DNA of 40,783 nt from an uncultured Eubacteriales bacterium (GCA_900315675.1 OMZY01000024.1:1-40783), one strand, 5' to 3'. Shown: positions 23,703 to 31,506, numbered from the stretch's first letter. Notes: generated by a model from the letters alone, not told the origin. Numbers and translations are program-made.

Positions 23703-24085
23703 TGAAGAGTGATGAGAGAAGTGCGATCGCTGTGTTCCGCAATCTCAATGGTCGTAACTCCACACAGTGGAGCTTACGCCCTTTCGATTGTTTGCCCGGG
23801 GCTGCCGCCCGTTCTCCACTGAAAACGATCCACTGGATCGTTTTCCGGGCGTTACGAACCCCAGATCCGATGAGATTTCCGCCACTGGCGGTCATCGGCT
23901 CTTCGCCCAAAGCTCTGTTCACTAACGCTCCAGACCTTTGGCAGCTGTAGCATGGGAGGCATTCGCATCGAATGGCTCGGCGATACCAGCGCAGAAGCGC
24001 TGACGCCTGCATGGACGATCTGTTGCCAGCACTAAAGTGCTGACAGATCTGTATAAAGCGTTGATGCCTCCTCAACTGAAGAGTG
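23703..24085 (+). ncRNA. Structured repeat copy B: Part I nested in Part II
   Basis: Part I hairpins: CGCCCG/CGGGCG (23806-23811 with 23846-23851) enclosing GAAAACGATCC-ACT-GGATCGTTTTC (23821-23845); and CCGATGA-GATTT-CCGCC-ACT-GGCGG-TCATCGG (23867-23898). An additional CTCCAC-ACA-GTGGAG hairpin is near 23758-23772. Part II: outer stem GGAGGCAT (23955-23962) with ATGCCTCC (24064-24071); modules at 23979-24007 and 24017-24049. The sequence GCGATCGCTGT, which starts module 0 of Part II in copy A, lies here before Part I (23723-23733), so Part I appears inserted inside module 0. TGAAGAGTG flanks the whole unit as a direct repeat (23703-23711 and 24077-24085). This fills the gap between two convergent genes. 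Confidence 0.72.
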
Positions 24086-24090
24086 TTTGA

Positions 24091-25407
24091 TTACTCTCCA
24101 AAGGATAGAGCAATCAAAATCCAGAACATGGGAGCGACGATACAGACGGAGAAGGCAAAGAAGGCCTGCACCGCATAGCAGAGGACTGCCGCGGAACAGG
24201 GCGTGAGAAGCGGCAGCAGGCCATCCCTTTTCCGGAAAACGGACAGGAGCAGAAGCAGAACGAACAGGATCAGGGCCGGCAGACCATGGTCTGTGAGCTG
24301 GGATATATATTCATTGTGAGGTGTGTCGAAATAATCCGGCAGGGCTTTGCCGTCCTGTTCAGTGGGAATTTTCAGATCGTTTTTCAGGAGGAACTCATTG
24401 AAACGGGTGCGGAAGGTTCCTGAACCGCCGCCGGTGAGGAGACTTTCCCCGGAAAGCAGGAGACTGTAATACCAGACGGCAAGCCGGTTGCTGCCGAAGG
24501 AAAGCTGTGTGCGTCCGTGGAGGACTTCATGCAGCTCCCACAGACCGCCGCTGTGCCCCGGCCAGAACCAGACAGCAAGCAGGACGATGATGATCAGCAG
24601 GATGAAAACCAGCAGACGGTATTTCCCGGGGAGGAACCGTAGAAAGGTAACCAGGGCCAGAACGGCAAGGGAAATGACACCGAACTGAACATCCATGGTG
24701 ATAATGAGCCAGAGCGTAATCAGAAATGCAATCGCAACAGGCAGGAGATGGATGCTGCCGCTGCGCGATGAGGAAGAAGAAAACTTCGGAAAGTATTGGA
24801 GAAGCGCGTAGAGGAAAAGGCCGGCAAGAAGCAGAAGGTACCCCGTGCCCATATCGATGTTGCCGATGGTCCCCTGGAACTCCGGATTCTGCGCATAGCT
24901 TCTGCCGCTGGGATACAGGCCCAGCGGGTTTCCGCCGGCACGCTGCAGCAGAACGATGATAAAGAAAACTAAAACACCGGCAGCCGCGGAAAGCAGGACG
25001 GGTTTCAGACGAATATGAGAAAAGAAAAAACAAAAGAAAAGGAAGAAATAGCAAAGCTGTGAAATCAGCCCCTCATAGCGGACGGCCTCGCTGCGGAACC
25101 AGGTATCCGGACCAAAGGAACTGACCAGGCAGGAAAGCACAGTCCAGAGTAAAAGCGCGGCGGCAGGCACAAGCGGAATGAAAGAACGGAAAGATCTCTT
25201 TCCGCCGGGCAGGAAGTGTGAAAGACGTCCGGTGGCCAGATCAAACAGGAAACAGAGCAAAGTAACCCCGGACAGGGCGAGCATGATGATCCATTTATCG
25301 TGTGTAATACGGGCATAGGTTCCGCCCTGAAGCAGAGGGAACAGGCCGAACCAGAGACAGGCGGAGAGGGTCATTCCATATCCGGCTTTCAATTTTGCAG
25401 GCTGCAT
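24091..25407 (-). CDS. O-antigen ligase/polymerase-like membrane protein (Wzy/WaaL type)
   Basis: 438 residues from the ATG at 25407, with AAAGGAGGG upstream on the minus strand. About twelve hydrophobic helices are present. A long outer loop contains GNIDMGTGY earlier and, near the C-terminus, TPHNEYISQLTDHGLPALILF, the conserved His-containing segment of the Wzy_C family. It would polymerise or transfer a surface polysaccharide or glycolipid-linked glycan outside the membrane. It stands alone on this strand, ending against repeat copy B, with no other polysaccharide genes nearby. Confidence 0.87.
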   Translation of the reverse strand: MQPAKLKAGYGMTLSACLWFGLFPLLQGGTYARITHDKWIIMLALSGVTLLCFLFDLATGRLSHFLPGGKRSFRSFIPLVPAAALLLWTVLSCLVSSFGPDTWFRSEAVRYEGLISQLCYFFLFFCFFFSHIRLKPVLLSAAAGVLVFFIIVLLQRAGGNPLGLYPSGRSYAQNPEFQGTIGNIDMGTGYLLLLAGLFLYALLQYFPKFSSSSSRSGSIHLLPVAIAFLITLWLIITMDVQFGVISLAVLALVTFLRFLPGKYRLLVFILLIIIVLLAVWFWPGHSGGLWELHEVLHGRTQLSFGSNRLAVWYYSLLLSGESLLTGGGSGTFRTRFNEFLLKNDLKIPTEQDGKALPDYFDTPHNEYISQLTDHGLPALILFVLLLLLSVFRKRDGLLPLLTPCSAAVLCYAVQAFFAFSVCIVAPMFWILIALSFGE

Positions 25408-25425
25408 ATGGAACCCTCCTTTCCG

Positions 25426-25454
25426 TTGTTTTTCGAGCCATGATATGATAGAAT
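25426..25454 (+). promoter_or_regulatory. Promoter of the sugar-type ABC importer operon
   Basis: TTGTTT (25426-25431), 17-base spacer, TAGAAT (25449-25454). It is divergent from the O-antigen-ligase-like gene and gives a leader of about 70 bases. Confidence 0.55.
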
Positions 25455-25530
25455 CAAGCCAAGTAAGTATACATCATCCGAACCTTTCCGCACAAGAGCG
25501 CGGAGGGATTGTCGAAAGGAAGCGGATGCC

Positions 25531-26619
25531 ATGAAAGTAGTGCTGGAAAACCTGACGAAGTGTTTTCCGTCCCGTAATAAAAAGGGGACGGAAGTGATTG
25601 CTGTCAACAATTTCAACTTTGAGATTCCGGACGGAAAGCTGATCGGCCTGCTGGGACCCAGCGGCTGCGGCAAGAGCACGACGCTGAACCTGATCAGCGG
25701 TCTGGAAACGCCGACGGAAGGGAAGATCTATTTCGGGGACGAGGATGTGACAAATCTTCCGCCGGAAGAGCGGGGCGTGGGGCTGGTGTTCCAGAACTAT
25801 GCCCTCTATCCGCATATGACGGTGGAGGAAAACATTATCTTCCCGCTGCAGAACCTGAAAGGTGCCCAGAAGATGTCCAAAGAAGCCATGCACCAGAAAG
25901 CGGTGGAAACGGCGAAACTGGTGCAGCTGGACGGCTTGATGGAGCGGAAACCGAAAGAACTGTCCGGCGGTCAGCAACAGCGTGTGGCCATCGCCCGGGC
26001 ATTGGTAAAGATTCCGAAGGTGCTGCTGCTGGATGAGCCGCTGAGCAACCTGGACGCCAGACTGAGACTGCAGACCCGGGAGGAACTTCGCCGGATCCAG
26101 CGGGAGACAGGCGTTACCACGATTTTCGTGACGCATGACCAGGAAGAAGCCATGAGCATCAGTGATCTGATCATCGTGATGAAGGACGGCGTGGTACATC
26201 AGATCGGAAAGCCCCAGGACGTATATGACGAACCGGCAAACCTGTTCGTGGCCCAGTTCCTGGGAACACCGCAGATCAATGTGTTCCACGGCGAAGTGAA
26301 GGATGAAAAACTGTATATCGGCGACGAAGCCGTGCTGGATGTTCCGGGACGGAAGAATATGCCTGTCTGGGTCGGTATCCGGCCGGAAGGATTTGTTCCG
26401 GACGAAAAGGAAGGGCCTTTTACCTGCAACATGGAACGGGTGGAAGTGATGGGACGGGACGTAAGCGTTGTGTCCACGCATCCGCAGATGACAGGCAGGA
26501 GTATCCGCTCCATCGTCAGTGCGGAGAACAAATTCGATCCGGACCAGAAAACCGTACGTTTCCGCCTGAAGCCCTACAAGGTGTTCCTGTTTGACAAGGA
26601 GAGCGAGGAACGGGTATGA
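25531..26619 (+). CDS. MsmK/UgpC-type ABC importer ATP-binding protein
   Basis: 362 residues, normal for the CUT1 carbohydrate ATPase family. AAAGGAAG precedes the ATG at 25531. Walker A GPSGCGKST (about 39-47), Q-loop FQNYALYPHMTV, signature LSGGQQQR, Walker B LLLDEPLSNLD and switch VTHDQEEAM are all intact. The C-terminal third (about 240-362) is the MOP/TOBE regulatory domain. It is the first gene of the operon and overlaps the first permease by four bases. The substrate is unknown; the family imports oligosaccharides or glycerol-phosphate compounds. Confidence 0.95.
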   Translation: MKVVLENLTKCFPSRNKKGTEVIAVNNFNFEIPDGKLIGLLGPSGCGKSTTLNLISGLETPTEGKIYFGDEDVTNLPPEERGVGLVFQNYALYPHMTVEENIIFPLQNLKGAQKMSKEAMHQKAVETAKLVQLDGLMERKPKELSGGQQQRVAIARALVKIPKVLLLDEPLSNLDARLRLQTREELRRIQRETGVTTIFVTHDQEEAMSISDLIIVMKDGVVHQIGKPQDVYDEPANLFVAQFLGTPQINVFHGEVKDEKLYIGDEAVLDVPGRKNMPVWVGIRPEGFVPDEKEGPFTCNMERVEVMGRDVSVVSTHPQMTGRSIRSIVSAENKFDPDQKTVRFRLKPYKVFLFDKESEERV

Positions 26620-27509
26620 AAAAGAACAACCTGAAGGCATGGCTGTATCTGCTGCCGGCGATCCTGTTTCTGGGCGTATTCATGGTTTATCCGCTGATTG
26701 ACGTATGCTTTTACTCTCTGGAGGAGAACTACCATTCGATTTCACAGACCTATACCGGCGTCGGACTGGGTAATTTCGGACATGTGCTCAGCGATCCGTT
26801 CTTTATCCAGGCATTGAAAAACACACTGATCCTGGTGGCGATCACGGTGCCTGTCAGTACCGGCATCTCCCTGCTGATTGCCCTGGGACTCAGTTCCATC
26901 AAAGCCCTGAAGAAAGCTTTCCAGACCATTTACTTCCTGCCGTATGTGACCAATACGCTGGCGGTCGGCCTGGTTTTCATGATCCTGTTTGCCAGGACGG
27001 AGTATACGGACGGCCTGATCAACGCACTGATTCACGGACTGGGATATGAAATGGTGGACTTCATTAACGGACCGTACTGGGCCAAGATGCTGGTGACCTG
27101 CCTGTATACGGTCTGGATTGTGATGCCCTTCAAGATCCTGATCCTGACGAGCGCCCTGGCGAGCGTGAACCAGGATTACTATAAGGCAGCGAAGGTGGAC
27201 GGAGCGACCAGCGGGCGCATTTTCCGGAAAATCACCCTGCCGATGATCAGCCCGACGGTGTTTTACCTGGTGATTACCGGACTGATCGGAGCATTCAAAG
27301 CCTACAGCGATGAGGTGGCCCTGTTTGGCGTGAACCTTAACGAGGCGGGCATGAATACGATCGTGGGCTATGTGTATGACATGCTCTACAGCGATAAGGG
27401 AGGTTATCCCGGATACGCGGCGGCTGCGGCGCTGATCCTGTTCGCGATCGTGTTTACCATCACCTACATTAACCTGAGATTCAGCAGAAACAAGGTCCAA
27501 TACATGTAA
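26616..27509 (+). CDS. Sugar-type ABC importer permease 1 (MalF/UgpA type)
   Basis: 297 residues from an ATG overlapping the ATPase stop (ATGA). Six membrane helices; N-terminal WLYLLPAILFLGVFMVYPLI is typical. The EAA loop that contacts the ATPase is present as YYKAAKVDGATSGRIFRKITLP (about 188-209). It pairs with the permease at 27608. A heptanucleotide array separates the two genes. Confidence 0.94.
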   Translation: MKKNNLKAWLYLLPAILFLGVFMVYPLIDVCFYSLEENYHSISQTYTGVGLGNFGHVLSDPFFIQALKNTLILVAITVPVSTGISLLIALGLSSIKALKKAFQTIYFLPYVTNTLAVGLVFMILFARTEYTDGLINALIHGLGYEMVDFINGPYWAKMLVTCLYTVWIVMPFKILILTSALASVNQDYYKAAKVDGATSGRIFRKITLPMISPTVFYLVITGLIGAFKAYSDEVALFGVNLNEAGMNTIVGYVYDMLYSDKGGYPGYAAAAALILFAIVFTITYINLRFSRNKVQYM

Positions 27510-27510
27510 A

Positions 27511-27543
27511 TCAATTCATAATTCATAATTCAGAATTCATAAT
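27511..27543. repeat. Heptanucleotide array (AATTCAT type)
   Basis: About four units beginning at the stop of permease 1 (ATCAATTCATAATTCAT...). It is inserted between two genes of one operon, with no terminator, so the operon should still be read through. Confidence 0.8.
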
Positions 27544-27607
27544 GAAATGGCTGAAGAAGATTATGAACGCGATCCTATATCCGGTATCGCGATGAGGATG
27601 GAAAAAA

Positions 27608-28459
27608 ATGATTGAGAAGAAGAACGCAAGGGTGTCACGGGGACTGATTTATCTGTTCCTTGTGATCTGGGCGATTATCGTTCTGTTTCCCTTTTACTGG
27701 ATGGTGCTGACCAGCGTCAAGAATACAGCGGCTTACAACAACGAAAAAAACCCTGAATTTATCACGCTGGCGCCGACCGGGGAAAACTATGTCAAGGCCT
27801 TTACGGAGGTCAGCCTGGGACGGTATTTTGTCAACACGCTGATTTTCACGGTGGCGACCACCGGACTGATGATGCTGGTGATCGTTCCGGCAGCCTTCGC
27901 TTTTTCCAGACTGGAATTCAAGGGAAAGAACCTTCTGTTTGCCCTGTTTCTCAGCATGATGATGATTCCCACGGAGCTGGTGATCATCACCAATTACGTG
28001 ACGATTGTCAACTGGGGATTCCAGAAGGGGGATCTCACCTATCTCGGACTGATCCTGCCCTCTGTGACCAGTGTGTTCTATATCTACCTGCTGAAGGAAA
28101 ACTTTGAGGCCATTCCGGATGAACTGTACAACGCGGCCAAGGTGGACGGGACCAGCGATCTGAAGTACCTGCTGAAGGTGATGGTGCCCATTGCTCAGCC
28201 AACCATTGTGACCATTGCCATCCTGAAAGTCATTGAATGCTGGAACAGTTATGTGTGGCCGAGACTGATCACCAAGGAATCCAAGTATTTCCTGGTATCC
28301 AACGGAATCCAGGCTATCCGCGAGAGCGGATTCGGCCGGCAGGATATCCCGGCGATGATGGCTGCCGTGGTTGTGATCAGCGTACCGCTGATTGCCCTGT
28401 TCCTGGCCTTCCGCGACAAGATTATGGCGGGAGTGTCTCGCGGCGGAACAAAAGGATAA
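27608..28459 (+). CDS. Sugar-type ABC importer permease 2 (MalG/UgpE type)
   Basis: 283 residues from the ATG at 27608 (weak GAGGATGG upstream). Six helices; FPFYWMVLTSVKN near the N-terminus is the MalG-type signature. The EAA loop reads YNAAKVDGTSDLKYLLKVMVPI (about 178-199). It forms the translocation pore with permease 1. The end of the gene is embedded in a perfect palindrome. Confidence 0.94.
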   Translation: MIEKKNARVSRGLIYLFLVIWAIIVLFPFYWMVLTSVKNTAAYNNEKNPEFITLAPTGENYVKAFTEVSLGRYFVNTLIFTVATTGLMMLVIVPAAFAFSRLEFKGKNLLFALFLSMMMIPTELVIITNYVTIVNWGFQKGDLTYLGLILPSVTSVFYIYLLKENFEAIPDELYNAAKVDGTSDLKYLLKVMVPIAQPTIVTIAILKVIECWNSYVWPRLITKESKYFLVSNGIQAIRESGFGRQDIPAMMAAVVVISVPLIALFLAFRDKIMAGVSRGGTKG

Positions 28460-28510
28460 TGCATATGCATTATCCTTTCGCCGCAATTAACAATTAACAA
28501 TGAACAATTG
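28441..28510 (+). repeat. Stop-codon palindrome plus heptanucleotide array
   Basis: AAAGGATAATGCAT (28451-28464, containing the TAA stop) is followed immediately by its exact complement (28465-28478). CGGCG and CGCCG (28441-28445, 28479-28483) extend the stem. From 28484 an array CAATTAA, CAATTAA, CAATGAA, CAATTGA follows. Confidence 0.85.
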
Positions 28511-28541
28511 ATTTGTTGGGCGAACTGGAGGCAGCGCAGAT

Positions 28542-30155
28542 ATGAATAAACACCTAAAGAGCATTGCGATCGGACTTGTGTTGATCTTTGTTCTGCTGTT
28601 CTTGTCCGGGTGTCATGGACGGCTGGAGAGCCGGGAAGCGGAAGGGGCGGGGAGCACCGCGATTCCGGAGACGTTTGACGACAGCAAGCCGATTGAACTG
28701 GTGTTCTGGGCCAAGAATGATACCAACAAGGTGCAGACAGCGGTTTATACGAAGGCGATTGAAGACTTTGAGCAGATGTATCCGAACGTGAAGATCAACC
28801 TGCGGCTGTATGCGGATTACAGCAGGATCTTTGCGGACGTGATTACCAATATTGCGACCAAAACCACTCCGAATATCTGCATTACCTATCCGGATCATAT
28901 TGCTACCTACAAAACCGGACAGGATGTGGTGCTGCCGCTGGATGACTGGATGAAGGACAGCCGCTTCGGCCTGGGCGGAAGTGAGGTCCGGTTTGATTCC
29001 CCGAAACAGGAAGAGGTTGTGCCGGAATTCCTCAACGAATGCATTCTGGACGGCCGTTATTATGCGGTTCCCTATATGCGGTCCACGGAAGCGCTGTATG
29101 TCAACCAGGACATGGTGGAGCAGCTTGGATATGAACTGCCGGAAATCGTGACCTGGGACTTTGTCTGGGAAGTCAGCGAAAAGGCCATGGAAAAGAATGA
29201 GGACGGGACCTTCCGGATCAACGGCCAGAAGGTGATGATTCCGTTTATCTATAAGAGCACGGACAATATGATGATTACCATGCTCAAACAGCTGGATGCT
29301 CCCTATTCCACCGAGGACGGGGAAGTGCTGATTTTCAATGATACGACAAAAGGCCTGCTGGAGGAGGTTTACAAGCACGCGAAGAGCCGGGCGTTTTCCA
29401 CCTTTGCGATCAGCAGCTATCCCGGAAACTTCCTGAACGCGGGACAGTGCATCTTCGCAATCGACTCGACAGCCGGCGCCACCTGGATGGGCAGCGAGGC
29501 ACCGATGCTGGATATCCATGAGGAACAGGTGGTTCCGTTTAAGATCAAAGTCATGCCGATTCCGCAGTTCAAGCCGGAAGAACCGAAGATGATCAGCCAG
29601 GGGCCTGACATCTGTATCTTCAACAAGGAGGATCCCCAGGAGGTGCTGGCCAGCTGGCTGTTCACCCAGTACCTGCTCAGCAACAAGGTTCAGCTGGGCT
29701 ACGCGGAAACGGAAGGATATGTGCCGGTTACCCTGAAAGCACAGGAAAGCGCGGAGTATCAGGATTATGTCAGCCGGATCGGGGAGGATGACGATCATTA
29801 TTCCGTGAAGATCCAGGCAAGTGAATTGCTGCGGAAATACACTTCGGACACCTTTGTGACACCGGTGTTTAACGGCAGTACAAGCCTGCGTTCTGCTGCG
29901 GGACAGCTGATTGAAAGCACAAGCAAGAGCGCGCGCCGGAAAGAAAAAATGAACGACGCGTATATTGAAAAACTGTACAGCGACGTGACCAGCCTGTTCC
30001 AGCTGGATCAGATTGAGGTGAAGGCCGGGAAACGGGTGACCTTCGGGGAACTGCCGGCGGAGGCCAAGACCCTGCTGATCGTGATTCCCTGTATCTGGAT
30101 TCTGATCGGCCTGTACGCCCTGGTGACAAAGCGGAAGGGCCGGAAGAAGACCTAA
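28542..30155 (+). CDS. Solute-binding lipoprotein of the sugar-type ABC importer, with extra C-terminal membrane helix
   Basis: 537 residues from the ATG at 28542 (GGAGG 10 bases upstream). The lipoprotein signal ends in the lipobox LSGC (about 21-24). A family-1 extracellular solute-binding domain follows (ELVFWAKNDTNK, AVPYMRSTEALYVNQDMV). Unusually, the protein ends with a hydrophobic helix, AKTLLIVIPCIWILIGLYAL, followed by a basic tail VTKRKGRKKT. Standard binding proteins lack this. It would be anchored both by lipid and by a C-terminal helix with the tail inside the cell. It closes the operon ATPase-permease-permease-binding protein. The ligand is unknown. Confidence 0.9.
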   Translation: MNKHLKSIAIGLVLIFVLLFLSGCHGRLESREAEGAGSTAIPETFDDSKPIELVFWAKNDTNKVQTAVYTKAIEDFEQMYPNVKINLRLYADYSRIFADVITNIATKTTPNICITYPDHIATYKTGQDVVLPLDDWMKDSRFGLGGSEVRFDSPKQEEVVPEFLNECILDGRYYAVPYMRSTEALYVNQDMVEQLGYELPEIVTWDFVWEVSEKAMEKNEDGTFRINGQKVMIPFIYKSTDNMMITMLKQLDAPYSTEDGEVLIFNDTTKGLLEEVYKHAKSRAFSTFAISSYPGNFLNAGQCIFAIDSTAGATWMGSEAPMLDIHEEQVVPFKIKVMPIPQFKPEEPKMISQGPDICIFNKEDPQEVLASWLFTQYLLSNKVQLGYAETEGYVPVTLKAQESAEYQDYVSRIGEDDDHYSVKIQASELLRKYTSDTFVTPVFNGSTSLRSAAGQLIESTSKSARRKEKMNDAYIEKLYSDVTSLFQLDQIEVKAGKRVTFGELPAEAKTLLIVIPCIWILIGLYALVTKRKGRKKT

Positions 30156-30171
30156 AAACAGAACGGGATCG

Positions 30172-30200
30172 TTGTGTTTTTGAGCCTTTTGTTGTATGAT
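30172..30200 (+). promoter_or_regulatory. Promoter of the secreted acidic protein gene
   Basis: TTGTGT (30172-30177), 17-base spacer, TATGAT (30195-30200). The leader contains a hairpin CGGGAGA-AAA-TCTCCCG (30216-30232) before the ribosome-binding site AAAGGAG (30241-30247). Confidence 0.6.
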
Positions 30201-30257
30201 GTGAACAAGGAACAGCGGGAGAAAATCTCCCGGGAAAATGAAAGGAGAACAGTCATT

Positions 30258-30989
30258 ATGAAGAAAATGATCAGTCTGATTCTGGTTCTTGCCCTTGCGT
30301 TGTGCATGGTTCCCGTATTTGCGGAAGAAGAGGCTGCCGAAGAGGAAGCTTCCGAACTCGCGCTGATGACATATGCGGAATACGCCGAAGCTGAAATCGA
30401 CGCTCCTGTGTATGTGGAAACCTATGTCCAGGCGACCCAGTCCTGGTGGGAAGACAAAATCACCGTTTATGCCCAGAGCGAAGACGGCGCGTATTTCATC
30501 TATAACATGGCCTGCTCTCAGGAAGACGCTGAGAAGCTGGTGCCCGGCGCCAAGATTGCCGTGAAGGGCTTTAAGAGCGAGTGGAGCGGCGAAGTTGAAA
30601 TCACTGACGCCACCTTCGAATTCGTTGAAGCTGATCCTTTTATTGCTGAAGCTGAAGACGTGACCGCAAAGCTGGGCACAGATGAACTGATCGACGATCA
30701 GAACAAGCTGGTAGCCTTCAAGGGCATGACCGTGGAAGCGTATGACGAAAGCGGCGCTGCCTTCGCGTACAAGAACGCGGAGAACAAGACGGATGACCTG
30801 TACTTCAAGGTCTCCAAAGACGGCCAGACCTATGACTTCTGCGTGGAGTTCTATCTGTGCGGCAACGACACCGAAGTGTACAAGGCTGTTGAAGCCCTGA
30901 ACGTCGGTGACGTGATCGATCTGGAAGGCTTCCTGTACTGGTACAACGGCGCGAATCCCCACATTACCAAGGTGGTTCCCGCTGCCTGA
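30258..30989 (+). CDS. Secreted acidic protein with two OB-fold-like repeats
   Basis: 243 residues from the ATG at 30258 (AAAGGAG 10 bases upstream). The signal peptide MKKMISLILVLALALCMVPVFA is followed by an acidic stretch (EEEAAEEEASE). Two regions share a similar pattern. The first, about 45-130, has VYVETYVQATQSWW and LVPGAKIAVKGFKSEW. The second, about 140-243, has LVAFKGMTVEAYDE and LNVGDVIDLEGFLYWY. In each, a beta strand is followed later by a G-x-I-x-V-x-G strand, as in OB-fold domains of secreted bacterial proteins. This is a structural guess; no catalytic motif is seen and the function is unknown. It is monocistronic with its own promoter and terminator. Confidence 0.8.
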   Translation: MKKMISLILVLALALCMVPVFAEEEAAEEEASELALMTYAEYAEAEIDAPVYVETYVQATQSWWEDKITVYAQSEDGAYFIYNMACSQEDAEKLVPGAKIAVKGFKSEWSGEVEITDATFEFVEADPFIAEAEDVTAKLGTDELIDDQNKLVAFKGMTVEAYDESGAAFAYKNAENKTDDLYFKVSKDGQTYDFCVEFYLCGNDTEVYKAVEALNVGDVIDLEGFLYWYNGANPHITKVVPAA

Positions 30990-31005
30990 TCGGCAAGGTA
31001 TTTCA

Positions 31006-31043
31006 GGCCTTCGGACTTAATTGTCCGAAGGCTTTTATTTTTT
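31006..31043 (+). terminator. Rho-independent terminator
   Basis: GCCTTCGGAC (31007-31016), loop TTAATT, GTCCGAAGGC (31023-31032), then TTTTATTTTTT. It ends the secreted-protein transcript just before the tRNA promoter. Confidence 0.92.
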
Positions 31044-31045
31044 GC

Positions 31046-31074
31046 TTGACATTTTAATCCGGGTCATGTAATAT
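31046..31074 (+). promoter_or_regulatory. Strong sigma-A promoter of the tRNA-Met pair
   Basis: TTGACA (31046-31051), 17-base spacer, TAATAT (31069-31074), 27 bases before the first tRNA. Confidence 0.85.
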
Positions 31075-31101
31075 ATCCCTTGCGCTCGCAAGAGCGGATG
31101 A

Positions 31102-31177
31102 CGCGGGGTGGAGCAGTTGGCAGCTCGTCGGGCTCATAACCCGGAGGTCGGGGGTTCAAATCCCTCCCCCGCAACCA
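31102..31177 (+). tRNA. Initiator tRNA-fMet (anticodon CAT)
   Basis: 76 bases with encoded CCA. The first base pair is C1 x A72 (CGCGGGG.../...CCCCGCA), the mismatch that marks bacterial initiator tRNA, and the anticodon stem carries GGG/CCC around CTCATAA. The T-arm is GGGTTCAAATCCC. Confidence 0.95.
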
Positions 31178-31180
31178 TAT

Positions 31181-31254
31181 GGCTCAATAGCTCAGTTGGC
31201 TAGAGCATTCGGTTCATACCCGGAGTGTCATAGGTTCGAGTCCTATTTGAGCCA
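31181..31254 (+). tRNA. Elongator tRNA-Met (anticodon CAT)
   Basis: 74 bases without encoded CCA. The acceptor stem is GGCTCAA/TTGAGCC, the anticodon loop TTCATAC and the T-arm ATAGGTTCGAGTCCTAT. A tRNA-Ile with a modified CAT anticodon cannot be excluded from sequence. It lies three bases after tRNA-fMet. Its 3' half recurs downstream in inverted (31301-31326) and direct (31445-31471) copies. Confidence 0.93.
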
Positions 31255-31297
31255 CATAAGAAAAACAGATCCCTAGTGGATCTGTTTTTTCTTATGT
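31255..31297 (+). terminator. Rho-independent terminator of the tRNA-Met unit
   Basis: CATAAGAAAAACAGATCC, a 5-base loop and GGATCTGTTTTTTCTTATG: a long stem with a six-T stretch in its 3' arm. Confidence 0.88.
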
Positions 31298-31300
31298 CAG

Positions 31301-31326
31301 GGCTCAAAAGGACTCGCCTATGACAC
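31301..31326 (-). repeat. Inverted copy of the tRNA-Met 3' half
   Basis: All 26 bases match the complement of 31225-31253, with three single-base or two-base gaps relative to the tRNA. It can pair with the direct copy at 31445-31471 and so close the structured repeat between them. Confidence 0.85.
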
Positions 31327-31444
31327 GACGGGTCCCGGGGGACAGCCGCCGAGGACTGCCAGTGGCAGAAATATCGTCGGCGGCTGTCTCAACCGAAACA
31401 AGCGATCCCCCCAGTGGGGAGTCGCGCCGATTGAGGCTGCGGGG
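31327..31444 (-). ncRNA. Structured repeat, Part I, copy C (opposite orientation)
   Basis: GACAGCCGCCGA (31341-31352) pairs with TCGGCGGCTGTC (31377-31388), enclosing CTGCC-AGT-GGCAG (31356-31368). On the minus strand this reads stem, ATATTT, CTGCC-ACT-GGCAG, stem, as in copies A and B. A second CCCC-AGT-GGGG hairpin (31409-31419) lies within 31402-31425. The minus strand also has CCTCAAT...TTTCGGTTGAG, matching the opening of copies A and B. Confidence 0.65.
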
Positions 31445-31471
31445 ATAGGTTCGAGTCCTATTTGAGCCACA
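31445..31471 (+). pseudogene. Direct copy of the tRNA-Met 3' end (27 bases, perfect)
   Basis: Identical to 31230-31256 (T-arm, 3' acceptor strand and the next bases). The rest of the tRNA is absent. It is followed by AAGACAAGGCTGC and a T-run, possibly the tRNA's former downstream sequence. Confidence 0.9.
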
Positions 31472-31506
31472 AGACAAGGCTGCTTTTTTTGAAAAAAGTT
31501 GGAGAA

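Noticed and set aside
21905-24085. CRISPR array or cis-regulatory leader of degV
   Set aside because: Repeats are structured modules without constant-length spacers and no cas genes exist. Copy B is between convergent genes, so a leader role for degV is not general.
28554-30962. Long open frame antisense to the solute-binding protein gene
   Set aside because: It is a shadow of the codon bias in the plus-strand genes; it crosses two genes with signal peptides, ribosome-binding sites and known domains, and has no recognisable domain itself.
31301-31471. A third tRNA-Met gene
   Set aside because: Only the 3' part is present in each copy; the D-arm and anticodon arm are absent.
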